From contig CAJUKN010000008.1 in the NCBI GenBank assembly GCA_910587485.1, forward strand, positions 69,450 through 133,449: DNA of 64,000 nucleotides. The letters run 5' to 3'. This document shows, in pieces, positions 8,911 to 16,662 of the stretch. Made by a program: the position numbers and the translations under genes. The notes under the pieces are model-generated. The model did no database searches, was not told the DNA's origin, and was given only the letters and a program-made list of their open reading frames with translations. This DNA comes from an uncultured Lachnospira sp. Its GTDB lineage: Bacteria > Bacillota > Clostridia > Lachnospirales > Lachnospiraceae. Each line of letters starts with the position of its first letter. Position 1 is the first letter of the stretch.

Positions 8911-8958
8911 GGTTATGAGCAAACAGTGAAATGAATTACAAATATCCGTTTCACTATA
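8911..8958 (+). repeat. dispersed hairpin repeat, copy B
   Basis: It starts GGTTATGAGCAA, identical to the 12 bases opening copy D at 25284, and continues with AGTGAAATGAAT, loop TACAAAT and ATCCGTTTCACT. The arms differ from the other copies yet still pair with each other. It lies between the terminator at 8777 and the pilus-locus promoter. Confidence 0.6.
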
Positions 8959-9017
8959 CTGTTTAAGATACTGAATATAACAATAACAAAAAATTATAAA
9001 AAAAATTAAAAAACTAC

Positions 9018-9046
9018 TTTACAAATATATATATTCATGATATTAT
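9018..9046 (+). promoter_or_regulatory. promoter of the Tad-like locus
   Basis: TTTACA (9018-9023), a 17-base spacer and TATTAT (9041-9046), about 45 bases before the first small gene, which has a strong AAGGAGGA ribosome binding site. The 349-base gap 8742-9090 otherwise holds only the terminator and repeat copy B. Confidence 0.5.
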
Positions 9047-9090
9047 TTTAATTGTAATAAAAATATCGCATAAAAAAGGAGGAAGAAAAT

Positions 9091-9279
9091 ATGCACGATA
9101 TTATTGAACATTATGGTAAGGTAGTTGTAGCGTTAGCGGCGGCATTAGCAGCAGTGTTATTGACCGTTGCAGTTGTAAAGATTGTCAACACAAAGACGAC
9201 ATCGGCTGTTGATAACATTTCCTATGAACAGCAGATAACAGAAGTGTTAGGACAGGGTTCAGGTGAGCAGAATGGATGA
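9091..9279 (+). CDS. small single-span membrane protein, first gene of the Tad-like locus
   Basis: The 62-residue protein has a short polar N-terminus (MHDIIEHYGK), one A/V/L-rich membrane helix at about residues 11-32 and a polar G/S/Q-rich tail. The layout resembles Flp-type pilins (short leader, hydrophobic helix, small mature tail), and it sits directly before the secretion ATPase as pilin genes often do. I do not see the classic G-x4-EY cleavage motif, so it is a pilin candidate and not a confident call. The AAGGAGGAAG ribosome binding site is the strongest in the locus, which would fit a major structural subunit. Confidence 0.6.
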   Translation: MHDIIEHYGKVVVALAAALAAVLLTVAVVKIVNTKTTSAVDNISYEQQITEVLGQGSGEQNG

Positions 9280-9394
9280 ATATATAAATCACTTGAATGA
9301 AAAAAGTAAGTATGTAAAGGAGTGTGATATAAAGAAGAGTACTGCAAAGAGCAATAAGACACAGAATGGAGAACAAATGATTGCAGGAAGATGA
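9272..9394 (+). CDS. possible 40-residue small ORF bridging the pilin-like gene and the ATPase
   Basis: ATG at 9272 lies inside the end of the previous gene and has AGGTGAG seven bases upstream. It encodes a K/N/S-rich, soluble 40-residue peptide (MDEYINHLNEK start) ending TGA at 9392, 14 bases inside the ATPase gene. It could be a real small protein, a translational coupling ORF, or the former N-terminus of the ATPase after a frame change. No family is recognised. Confidence 0.35.
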   Translation: MDEYINHLNEKSKYVKECDIKKSTAKSNKTQNGEQMIAGR

Positions 9395-10439
9395 TTTAAA
9401 AAAATTTATTAATCAGCATAGGGAAGAGTTGTTTCAAGACCTTTCCGAAGAAATTAACAATAATAATATTACAGACATTGAGTGGGATGGTGAACATCTG
9501 TGGATAACCGATTTAACAAAAGGAAGTTATATATCACAAAGAAAATTAGAAAAGTCGTATGTTGACAATTTATCCATTCGACTTGCCAATATTATGATGA
9601 CATCATTCAATCGGTCTAATCCAGTGTTAGAAGCAAACACTGAGACTCTTAGAATTTCTATATGGCATGAATCGCGCTGCGGCAGCAAAAGCGTAGCAAT
9701 AAGAAAAATACCTAGAAGTATTCGATTTTGCCACGAATCATTAATTGAGAGCAGATATGCTCCAGAAACCATTATTAATATATTAGAAAACTGTATTATA
9801 GCACATATGAATTGTGTGATTGGAGGACAGCCACATGCTGGGAAAACAGAGCTGTTAAAGTATTTGTCTACATTTATACCCGCCAATGAAAAGGTTGGTG
9901 TTTATGAGGATAATCAAGAGATTCATTATAGGACAATTAATCCGGGGAAAAAGTGCGTAGAATTTTTTGTTGACAGTAAATTTTCATATTCACAAGTGAT
10001 ACGAGCAGGATTAAGACACAACATTGATTGGATGTTATTGTCTGAATCAAGAGGTGCAGAGGTCCTTGACCTTATGAATTCTTTGTCAACAGGTGCGTAT
10101 TGTATGACAACGATGCATCTTGACAGTGTGCGAAGCATTCCTGATAGAATGTACAATATGCTGGGTGAAAGCAATGTTACTGACCGATTTGTAAACAGTA
10201 TATATAAATATATTGATGTAGGTGTGTTGGTTGAATGTGATAAATATGAGAGAAGACAAATTAAGGAGGTTGCTTTTTTTACAAGATACAATAGCTCTAA
10301 TCAATGTACAGTATTATATGAAAATGGTGAATTTACTTCAATGGAATTACCCAATTTAATACTTCAACGATTTAATAAATATGGGATTACCAATCCCTAT
10401 GACAGAATTGGAGGGATATGTGAAGATAAGAAGGTATAA
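9381..10439 (+). CDS. TadA/CpaF-like type II/IV secretion ATPase
   Basis: These hexameric ATPases power assembly of Tad (Flp) pili from the cytoplasmic face. The 352-residue protein shows Walker A GQPHAGKT (about residue 155), a degenerate Asp box, a Walker B region WMLLSESRGAEVLDLMNSL (family: VGEVRGxEAxDML), and the TTMHLDS His box. The start must be TTG at 9381: no in-frame ATG occurs until deep in the protein, and the nearest GGAG is ten bases upstream, so initiation looks weak. The N-terminal domain is short compared with CpaF. The reading frame overlaps the small ORF before it and the membrane gene after it, indicating tight coupling. Walker B has S-E-S where most relatives have G-E-V; the glutamate is kept. 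Confidence 0.85.
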   Translation: MQEDDLKKFINQHREELFQDLSEEINNNNITDIEWDGEHLWITDLTKGSYISQRKLEKSYVDNLSIRLANIMMTSFNRSNPVLEANTETLRISIWHESRCGSKSVAIRKIPRSIRFCHESLIESRYAPETIINILENCIIAHMNCVIGGQPHAGKTELLKYLSTFIPANEKVGVYEDNQEIHYRTINPGKKCVEFFVDSKFSYSQVIRAGLRHNIDWMLLSESRGAEVLDLMNSLSTGAYCMTTMHLDSVRSIPDRMYNMLGESNVTDRFVNSIYKYIDVGVLVECDKYERRQIKEVAFFTRYNSSNQCTVLYENGEFTSMELPNLILQRFNKYGITNPYDRIGGICEDKKV

Positions 10440-11877
10440 AGATATCAAAGAATTAGCAGAGTATTGTGGAATAGAAAAATATACGAAAAATAATATTGTT
10501 TATATTTTAACATTTATGCTCGTTATGGTAGGTGTATGTATTGCGTATAAAATGAATCTTTTATATATAACATTGGTTATATTGTTAGGATTATTTTGCT
10601 TGCCCATTCTTTTATTTCATATTTATTTGCAAAAAAAGGAGAATATTCGATTTAATGATGTCGATATTTATATTCATCAAATGTCGTATTCGTTTCAAAG
10701 AAGCCCTAAAATTGTTACAGCATTAAAAGATGTCTCTAAAATTGTCAGTGGAAAAATGAAACAAGTCGTAGACAAAGCAATTTATGAAATTGAGATTGAT
10801 AAATCGTCCGATATTTTTCAAAAAGCATTAGGTATTATTGAAAAAGAATATGATTGTCAACGAGTAAAAACATTGCATCGATTTTTAATCAGTATAGAAG
10901 AAAAAGGCGGCAATTATAATTATTCTCTTGAAATTTTGTTGATGGATTTTGATAAATGGGTAAAAAGAATTTATAAATATCAGGAAGATATAAAACATAT
11001 AAAGACAAATTCTATTATTGGAATATTTATTAGCTGTGTATTGGCTTCTATATCCGTAATGATTAGTTCGATGTTAAGTGGAATTTCAGAGATAACAATG
11101 GATATTTCAGATAATGTAATATATCAATTTGTATCAATGGTATTTGTTATGGGTTGTCTTGTGTATTATATATATTTACAAGTACGCCACTGCAAGAACT
11201 GGCTTGACTCAAAAAGAGATGAAAATAAAATAATGAAAGATTATGCGTTTGCATTTGGCAAAAAGCCAGAAGCTGTTAAAAAATTTGGGTGGTTTGTTGG
11301 AGTGATAATAGTATGTATATCATTGTGCATGGCAATATGGTTCAATCTTTTTATAGGAATTGTTTTGTTGATGGCGGCAATCGTTATTATATTAACACCA
11401 AAAATAAATAAAAAGAGTGCTTTGCTAAGGTTACAAGAGGATATTTATATAGCATTTTCCGAGTGGCTTCGTGATGTTGTTATTAATTTGGCAGAAGAAC
11501 CATTACATGCAGCTATTGTAGAAACATATGATTCCTGTCCAGCGGTGATAAAACCCTCTTTGGGACGATTTATTTATGCGTTGGAAGAATCACCTACCGA
11601 TGTAAGACCTTATTACAATTTTCTTAGTGAGTATGAAATTCTTGATATATCATCCACAGTAAAAATGCTTTATTCGATATCCGAATTAGATTATGAAAGT
11701 ATTGATATTACTATGAATACATTGATTAAAAGAAATTATGAAATGATAGATAAACATGAGGAGGTAAAAAATCAAAATAGTATCAGTATGATGCAATTTG
11801 CAGAATATATCCCAATGATTTTTGTTTCATTAAAAATATCTGTAGATATGCTTTTGGTAATAATGAATTATTTATAA
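10420..11877 (+). CDS. TadB/TadC-like inner membrane platform protein (probable fusion)
   Basis: The 485-residue protein is the likely membrane platform for the Tad-like ATPase. Helical hydrophobic segments appear at about residues 25-65 (two), 205-260 (two), 300-340 (two) and near the C-terminus, with two cytoplasmic helical blocks between them. That is the pattern of two type II secretion F domains, as TadB and TadC have separately, so I read it as a TadB-TadC fusion or a two-domain relative. The GTG at 10420 with GGAGGG five bases upstream is the best start; the frame is also open to an ATG at 10381. It overlaps the ATPase stop by 20 bases. Sequence signatures are weak, so the call rests on topology and context. 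Confidence 0.7.
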   Translation: MKIRRYKDIKELAEYCGIEKYTKNNIVYILTFMLVMVGVCIAYKMNLLYITLVILLGLFCLPILLFHIYLQKKENIRFNDVDIYIHQMSYSFQRSPKIVTALKDVSKIVSGKMKQVVDKAIYEIEIDKSSDIFQKALGIIEKEYDCQRVKTLHRFLISIEEKGGNYNYSLEILLMDFDKWVKRIYKYQEDIKHIKTNSIIGIFISCVLASISVMISSMLSGISEITMDISDNVIYQFVSMVFVMGCLVYYIYLQVRHCKNWLDSKRDENKIMKDYAFAFGKKPEAVKKFGWFVGVIIVCISLCMAIWFNLFIGIVLLMAAIVIILTPKINKKSALLRLQEDIYIAFSEWLRDVVINLAEEPLHAAIVETYDSCPAVIKPSLGRFIYALEESPTDVRPYYNFLSEYEILDISSTVKMLYSISELDYESIDITMNTLIKRNYEMIDKHEEVKNQNSISMMQFAEYIPMIFVSLKISVDMLLVIMNYL

Positions 11878-11907
11878 TAAGATTTGATATATATAATTTG
11901 TTTTATA

Positions 11908-11979
11908 TTAGGCAGCTGCGAAACATTATTTTTATGGTTGATATTATCTAATAAAATAAAAAGTTTCGCAAACGCCTAA
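11908..11979 (+). ncRNA. 72-base intra-locus hairpin
   Basis: TTAGGC/GCCTAA and GCGAAAC/GTTTCGC pair around a symmetric 4x4 internal loop, with an A/T-rich inner stem. No T-run follows, so it is more likely an RNA-processing or stability element separating the machinery genes from the small-protein genes than a terminator. The rest of the 417-base stretch 11878-12294 holds two very small genes. Confidence 0.45.
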
Positions 11980-12011
11980 CCGTATATATAAATAAAGGAG
12001 TGAGTAGTGTT

Positions 12012-12107
12012 ATGGTAACAGTATATGGGGAGGTAGTAACAGCTTATGCGTTTATCAATTCGATGATATTGATATTTGCAGCAATCATAATGGCTGTTAC
12101 TGTATGA
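12012..12107 (+). CDS. 31-residue membrane peptide in the Tad-like locus
   Basis: MVTVYGEVVTAYAFINSM opens a peptide that ends in one hydrophobic helix (about residues 13-31). AAGGAG lies 11 bases upstream, a rather long spacing. It is followed after 13 bases by the next small gene. No family is recognised; by position it could be a minor pilin or an assembly accessory. Being short, it could also be a chance ORF. Confidence 0.45.
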   Translation: MVTVYGEVVTAYAFINSMILIFAAIIMAVTV

Positions 12108-12120
12108 AAAATGGAGGTTT

Positions 12121-12261
12121 ATGAGAAGTATAATAGAGCTGTATATAGATGTGGTGGTTCAGATAATTGCTGAAGTTGCATTTTTTGTTTTTGTTGGGAT
12201 AGGTGTTATTCATTATCAGGAAATAATCAATCATTTGTTTGATGAAATGATGTTTCGCTAA
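12121..12261 (+). CDS. 46-residue membrane protein in the Tad-like locus
   Basis: The ORF has a GGAGG five bases before ATG. It encodes an amphipathic start (MRSIIELYIDVVVQ), a hydrophobic helix at about residues 15-30 and a polar tail (HYQEIINHLFDEMMFR). No family is recognised. The strong ribosome binding site and its place between the T2SF-type gene and the TadE-like genes support a real gene, perhaps a Flp-like subunit. Confidence 0.6.
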   Translation: MRSIIELYIDVVVQIIAEVAFFVFVGIGVIHYQEIINHLFDEMMFR

Positions 12262-12294
12262 GTTTAAGATGAGGAAGGAGAATGGTTTTAAAAT

Positions 12295-12672
12295 ATGAAA
12301 TCAATACTTGAAACTTCATTGTATCTTGTAGTTATGGTAATTATTACCTTGATTTCTATAGATTTTATTACGATGAATATCAGTGTTTCAAAAGCCAATG
12401 AAAAGGAACAATATATTCAACATATGATTGAAATTTATGGAAAGAGTGAAGAAAATCATCAATTAGATAATGAAACAATAGATAAGGTAAAGTCAGAGCT
12501 TGGAGGAAAGGATACATTGTTTGATTATGAATATATAGATAGCACAGAAACGCATGACTATTATAAAATCTATCTTAAATATGGTATTCAGTCAAATGTA
12601 TTTAAGATTCGCAAACTTCATACTTTTTATGGAATTGTGCGTTTAGATAAGGCTGATATTGGAGGAATATAA
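12295..12672 (+). CDS. TadE-like pseudopilin, 125 residues
   Basis: An N-terminal hydrophobic helix (about residues 5-28, LETSLYLVVMVIITLISIDF) is followed by a polar domain of about 95 residues. The E at position 5 next to the hydrophobic run resembles the pseudopilin E5 and the TadE layout. It overlaps the next gene by one base (TAATG), indicating translational coupling. I recognise the layout and context, not a specific family match. Confidence 0.6.
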   Translation: MKSILETSLYLVVMVIITLISIDFITMNISVSKANEKEQYIQHMIEIYGKSEENHQLDNETIDKVKSELGGKDTLFDYEYIDSTETHDYYKIYLKYGIQSNVFKIRKLHTFYGIVRLDKADIGGI

Positions 12673-13097
12673 TGAGAACAATTATAAGTTGCGGCGGATT
12701 TGTATTTATTATAGCAGTTCTTATGTTGACACATACTGCCATTATCAGCAAAAATGTCAGAGATAATCAAGTGAATTGCAGTCTTGAGTCTGCCACAGAT
12801 TATGCACTTGATTGTATGTTAGACCAATATCAATATATGGTATATAAGCCAGAGGAAGAAGAACAATATATTGAACAGTTATTACAATGTTTTTGTGAGG
12901 CTTTAAATAGACTGATAACAACAGATGGAGATATTAACGTAACTGTTTTGACAGCAGATATAAAAACAGGTACATTTGATTTTGTAGTTGAGGAAACATA
13001 TCAATATCAATTTGCAGGACGAACAGGAAAATGTGTCTGTGAACGTGCTGTTCGCTTACAAGCAAGTAGCGTAGCGGATTGCGAATATTCGCTTTGA
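12672..13097 (+). CDS. TadE/TadF-like membrane-anchored protein whose C-terminus is encoded by a dispersed repeat
   Basis: The 141-residue protein has an N-terminal membrane helix (about 5-25) and an exported-type domain with paired cysteines (CFCEAL, KCVCERAV), like TadE/F minor pilins. It starts in the TAATG overlap with the upstream gene. The last 12 residues and the stop are supplied by repeat copy C (13061-13101): the 28 bases from AGCAAGTAG are identical to the intergenic copy at 25291. The natural C-terminus may therefore have been replaced or extended by repeat insertion. Confidence 0.65.
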   Translation: MRTIISCGGFVFIIAVLMLTHTAIISKNVRDNQVNCSLESATDYALDCMLDQYQYMVYKPEEEEQYIEQLLQCFCEALNRLITTDGDINVTVLTADIKTGTFDFVVEETYQYQFAGRTGKCVCERAVRLQASSVADCEYSL

Positions 13098-13101
13098 CTA
13101 T
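13061..13101 (+). repeat. dispersed hairpin repeat, copy C, inside a coding 3' end
   Basis: AGCAAGTAGCGTAGCGGATT and the following GCGAATAT are identical to copy D. Here the 3' arm has changed so that GCGAAT/ATTCGC is a perfect 12-base palindrome. The TGA of the overlapping gene lies within the repeat (CTT TGA). Confidence 0.65.
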
Positions 13102-13124
13102 AAAGTTTCAGAATGGGAGGAAAT

Positions 13125-16100
13125 GTGAAAAAACAAAAAAATGAGAAAATATTTAAAAATTTTTTATGTATTGTAACAATCATTATGATGGTATTAGAAT
13201 TGTTGTTTAATAAGATACCTTTTATAGAAACCATTGTTGCAAATGCAGCTCAAACACCTGTTGAAGAAGATGGTATATTGTATAAAGAAGCAGATTTGTT
13301 TGATTATGATAGATGGGATTGGAACTTAGCAAATTATTATGATGCATGGTTTTATATTCAGATAGAACAGCCCAAATATCCGTTAAGATTAGCCGTAGAT
13401 GATAATAATAATGTCTACCTTGCAGATAAAGAAGAAGGTGCCAAAAATCAAATGTGGCATCTTCAATATAATAGTGATAATAATGCTTTTATTATTGAAA
13501 ATATAGGCAGCAATCGTGTACTTTATCAAACAGGATTTGATGTAGGAGATAATATAAATAGTGAAGATTTGAAAGATTCCAATAAAACACAGCTTCATGC
13601 GAATTGGAAAATTATTTCTAATAAAGATAATACATTTCGTATTGCAGCCATGAAAAATACAGATTTGGTTTTAGATGCAGAAAGCAGTGATTCGTCAGAC
13701 CCACAAGGAAATGCGAATATACATTTATGGGCAGAGGCAAAAACAAATAATCAAAAGTGGAATTTTATTCCAGTTGATTCATCAACATATGATAAAGCAC
13801 TTTTATATAAGCCATTTCAAGCCTCTTATACAGGAGAAGCAGATTACAATAATGTTAATGTTACTACTCAAATTGTAAAGGACAAGCTGTCAAGTGATAG
13901 TGAAATTCCTGATTTTAATAATCCTATATCAAACCAATTTTCATTTTTTTATAACAGTGATTACAATAAATATAGCGATACAGGCACTTATAATGGATAT
14001 GCGGATTATGGTGGATTAAAGCCTTATGAGGGAGCAGCTTTAAGAAGTTATAGTATGCCATATATAATAAGCCCTAATGGATGGTATGAATTTGACAGCA
14101 GTAAATATTATGTTGTAAAAGATGATAGCCAAAAAAAGTTGATTCCATATAGCAGAAATATAAAAGGTAATATACAAAAGGTTGTATCTGATGGAAAGGA
14201 AACAGAAGGATTTTTCCCTTTTAATGGACAGGGAACTACAACAGCAAACTATGGTTTTGGTATGAAAACTAAACTTGATTTTACCTATGTGGATGGTGGA
14301 TATGTTAAATATATTGACTGGTATGATGAAGACAATCCAATTAAATCACAGGCAATGGAGTTTAAATTTAGTGGTGATGATGATTTATGGGTGTTTGTTG
14401 ATGGAAAATTGGTTTTAGATGTAGGTGGCATACATGGACGCACGGAAGGAAGCATTAATTTTGCCACAAAAAAGTCTTATGTAAATGGAATAGAGCAAAT
14501 GGATTTTCATTCCTATTTTGACTCCTCAAAGCAAGAGCATACATTATATGTATTTTATTTGGAAAGATGTCCTTATGAGAGTAATTTAAAGGTTTCTTTT
14601 AATCTGTTGATGAAACATCAAGTTACATATCATTCTAATGATGGGACTGATAATATATTTAAAGAAACCATTATTAATGAACCACAAGTTCGTATAAAAG
14701 AAAATATGTTTGGAGAAAGAGATGGATATATATTTAAAGGGTGGAATACAAAAACAGATGGAAGCGGTGTTTTTGTAATACCAAATACAGGACTGCTTAT
14801 TCAAAAAGATATAGAATATTTTGCACAGTGGGAAAAGAAATCAGATATTTTATATACGATTGCATTAGATGGCAATGGTGGTGTATTAAAAACAGTGGCA
14901 AATAATAATCAAGATATAGAAAAAAATAATAAAATATATGCAAATCATACTAAAAACAATTACCATATATATACATATGATTCTTATATTGAAGTCCATA
15001 AAAACAATACATTTGAAGGTACATATAAAGCAGTAAGGGCAGGTTATACCTTTCAGGGATTTTATACACAAAAAACTGGAGGTAAAGAGATTATATCGTC
15101 TTTTGGAGAAATCCTTGTAGATGCGAATACCTTTACAGAAGATACAACACTTTATGCACAATGGAAGCCAAATACTGATACAAAATATATCGTTCGTCAT
15201 TGGATACAAAATTTAAAAAGTAGTTCAGATTCGTATGATTCCATCAATTATACATTAAAAGAAACCGAGGAATTGTCTGGTATAACAGAAACATTTGTAA
15301 CGCCCAAAGAAAAAAATTATATAGGTTTTACATATGCCTATGGAAAGGGGATAAATCAAGAAGGGGTGTGTACTCCAGAAAAAGCAGCAGTTCAGATATA
15401 TGGTGATGGAACAACAGTGATTGATTATTATTATACAAGAAATTATTATAGAGTTGGCGGATATTTGCCAGAAACAATATCATATATGCCTACAATCATA
15501 AAAGGCAATGGAATTGAAAGTACAAAAGGAAGTGGGTTATATCAATATGAAGAAGAAGTTACAGTGAGTGCTGTTTGTAAACAGGGATATCATTGGGATA
15601 TAGAGGATAAAATGTATCCTTCTAGCTGGAATATTGTGCCTGATACGTTTGATGTAAATAAAGATAGTCCAATAATAACCTTTACAATGCCTGCAAATGA
15701 TGTTTATTTTAAAGTTACTGCAACAAATAATCGATATAAAGTGATATTTGATGATAATGGGGGATATTTTGGACCTAAAGAAATGGAATTTATTTATGAT
15801 ATAGATTCAATTTTACCTCAGCCTCCTACAAGATTTGGGTTTGATTTTCTAAGATGGACTATAGGTAATAAAAATTATTATGTTGGGCAGAGTGTGAAAA
15901 ATTTAACATCAATACAAAATGGACAAGTAATAATGACTGCACAATGGAGACAAAAAAAGTTTCAACTGATAAAAATTGCTTCTTCTATGTATGGAAAAAC
16001 CATGATAAAAAGAACAATAGGCGACAATCAATGGTATAATTCAACAGGGAAATGGACATTGATAAACTTTTATAATATACCAAAAGAACAATGTGTTCAA

Positions 16101-16145
16101 AAATGGAATATAAGCGATAAAGGGATTATTAAAAGAGTTTGTTAA
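13125..16145 (+). CDS. large secreted adhesin with ricin-B-like, fibro-slime/PA14-like and InlB-type repeat domains
   Basis: The 1006-residue protein has a K-rich start and a hydrophobic export segment (about residues 12-35, ending near VANAA, a good signal peptidase site). Next comes a ricin-B-like trefoil region (about 65-220, with NQMWHLQY and NQKWNFIP, the QxW repeats). A fibro-slime/PA14-like domain follows (about 230-500, with FKFSGDDDLWVFVDGKLVLD and GGIHGR). From about 510 there are several InlB/flg_new-type repeats (GYIFKGWNT...YFAQWEK; GYTFQGFYT...LYAQWKP; FGFDFLRW...MTAQWRQ). No LPxTG anchor or C-terminal membrane helix is seen. GTG at 13125 follows GGGAGG by four bases; ATG at 13113 is the alternative. 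Position at the end of the Tad-like locus suggests a pilus-linked or co-regulated sugar-binding adhesin. Confidence 0.8.
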   Translation: MKKQKNEKIFKNFLCIVTIIMMVLELLFNKIPFIETIVANAAQTPVEEDGILYKEADLFDYDRWDWNLANYYDAWFYIQIEQPKYPLRLAVDDNNNVYLADKEEGAKNQMWHLQYNSDNNAFIIENIGSNRVLYQTGFDVGDNINSEDLKDSNKTQLHANWKIISNKDNTFRIAAMKNTDLVLDAESSDSSDPQGNANIHLWAEAKTNNQKWNFIPVDSSTYDKALLYKPFQASYTGEADYNNVNVTTQIVKDKLSSDSEIPDFNNPISNQFSFFYNSDYNKYSDTGTYNGYADYGGLKPYEGAALRSYSMPYIISPNGWYEFDSSKYYVVKDDSQKKLIPYSRNIKGNIQKVVSDGKETEGFFPFNGQGTTTANYGFGMKTKLDFTYVDGGYVKYIDWYDEDNPIKSQAMEFKFSGDDDLWVFVDGKLVLDVGGIHGRTEGSINFATKKSYVNGIEQMDFHSYFDSSKQEHTLYVFYLERCPYESNLKVSFNLLMKHQVTYHSNDGTDNIFKETIINEPQVRIKENMFGERDGYIFKGWNTKTDGSGVFVIPNTGLLIQKDIEYFAQWEKKSDILYTIALDGNGGVLKTVANNNQDIEKNNKIYANHTKNNYHIYTYDSYIEVHKNNTFEGTYKAVRAGYTFQGFYTQKTGGKEIISSFGEILVDANTFTEDTTLYAQWKPNTDTKYIVRHWIQNLKSSSDSYDSINYTLKETEELSGITETFVTPKEKNYIGFTYAYGKGINQEGVCTPEKAAVQIYGDGTTVIDYYYTRNYYRVGGYLPETISYMPTIIKGNGIESTKGSGLYQYEEEVTVSAVCKQGYHWDIEDKMYPSSWNIVPDTFDVNKDSPIITFTMPANDVYFKVTATNNRYKVIFDDNGGYFGPKEMEFIYDIDSILPQPPTRFGFDFLRWTIGNKNYYVGQSVKNLTSIQNGQVIMTAQWRQKKFQLIKIASSMYGKTMIKRTIGDNQWYNSTGKWTLINFYNIPKEQCVQKWNISDKGIIKRVC

Positions 16146-16221
16146 ATAGGATTTATCCATATCAGTTGTAAACAGTATAGCAAAAAAATATGATATAATA
16201 CGAAAGGAGATAAGTGAATAT

Positions 16222-16426
16222 ATGGGAGGAAAAGTGTTAAATTATCCAACAAAAGAACTTTACAATCAAGCTAAAGAAGTTGATAAAGGGAATGACTGTC
16301 CAAGATATTACTGAATTATTGGAATTAGATTTTGATTATATAAGTTCTGTGGCAAGTCTAATAGAATGTAATCCTCAAAAAAGTGATTTGGAAATAGCGA
16401 AGATTATATGTAAGATAGATGAATAA
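16222..16426 (+). pseudogene. small gene split by a +1 frameshift
   Basis: ATG at 16222 follows an AAGGAG-rich leader and reads MGGKVLNYPTKELYNQAKEV, then DKG, and stops at TGA 16312. Removing one base in GGGAATG (16288-16294) joins it to the frame MTVQDITELLELDFDYISSV and on to KIDE, ending TAA at 16424. The joined product would be 67 residues, with a helix-turn-helix-like or small regulatory look. The second half could start on its own ATG at 16292. I do not recognise the family. The rest of the 517-base gap 16146-16662 holds the palindromic terminator and A/T-rich sequence. Confidence 0.5.
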
Positions 16427-16491
16427 TTAAAATTTTTTGATACAAAAGAACAATTTTCCTTTTAAAGCAAAAGTTAAAAAATAATTTTTAT

Positions 16492-16547
16492 AAAAAAAGA
16501 GTATGTCCCAATGATTTTTAAAAATCATTGGGACATACTCTTTTTTT
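16492..16547. terminator. bidirectional terminator, perfect 28-bp palindrome
   Basis: Two 28-base arms, from seven A through GAGTATGTCCCAATG to its exact complement and seven T, form a perfect palindrome. It lies between convergent units (adhesin and small gene on +, hemolysin-type gene on -) and has an A-run before and a T-run after, so it can end transcription in both directions. Confidence 0.85.
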
Positions 16548-16662
16548 ATATTATATATAATATTTATTGTATTTATATTGAATTAGAAAATTTATTATAA
16601 ACTTTTTAATTATTATAAAAATTAAATTATCTCAAAAATTTTATGTTTTATTATTTTCTATA

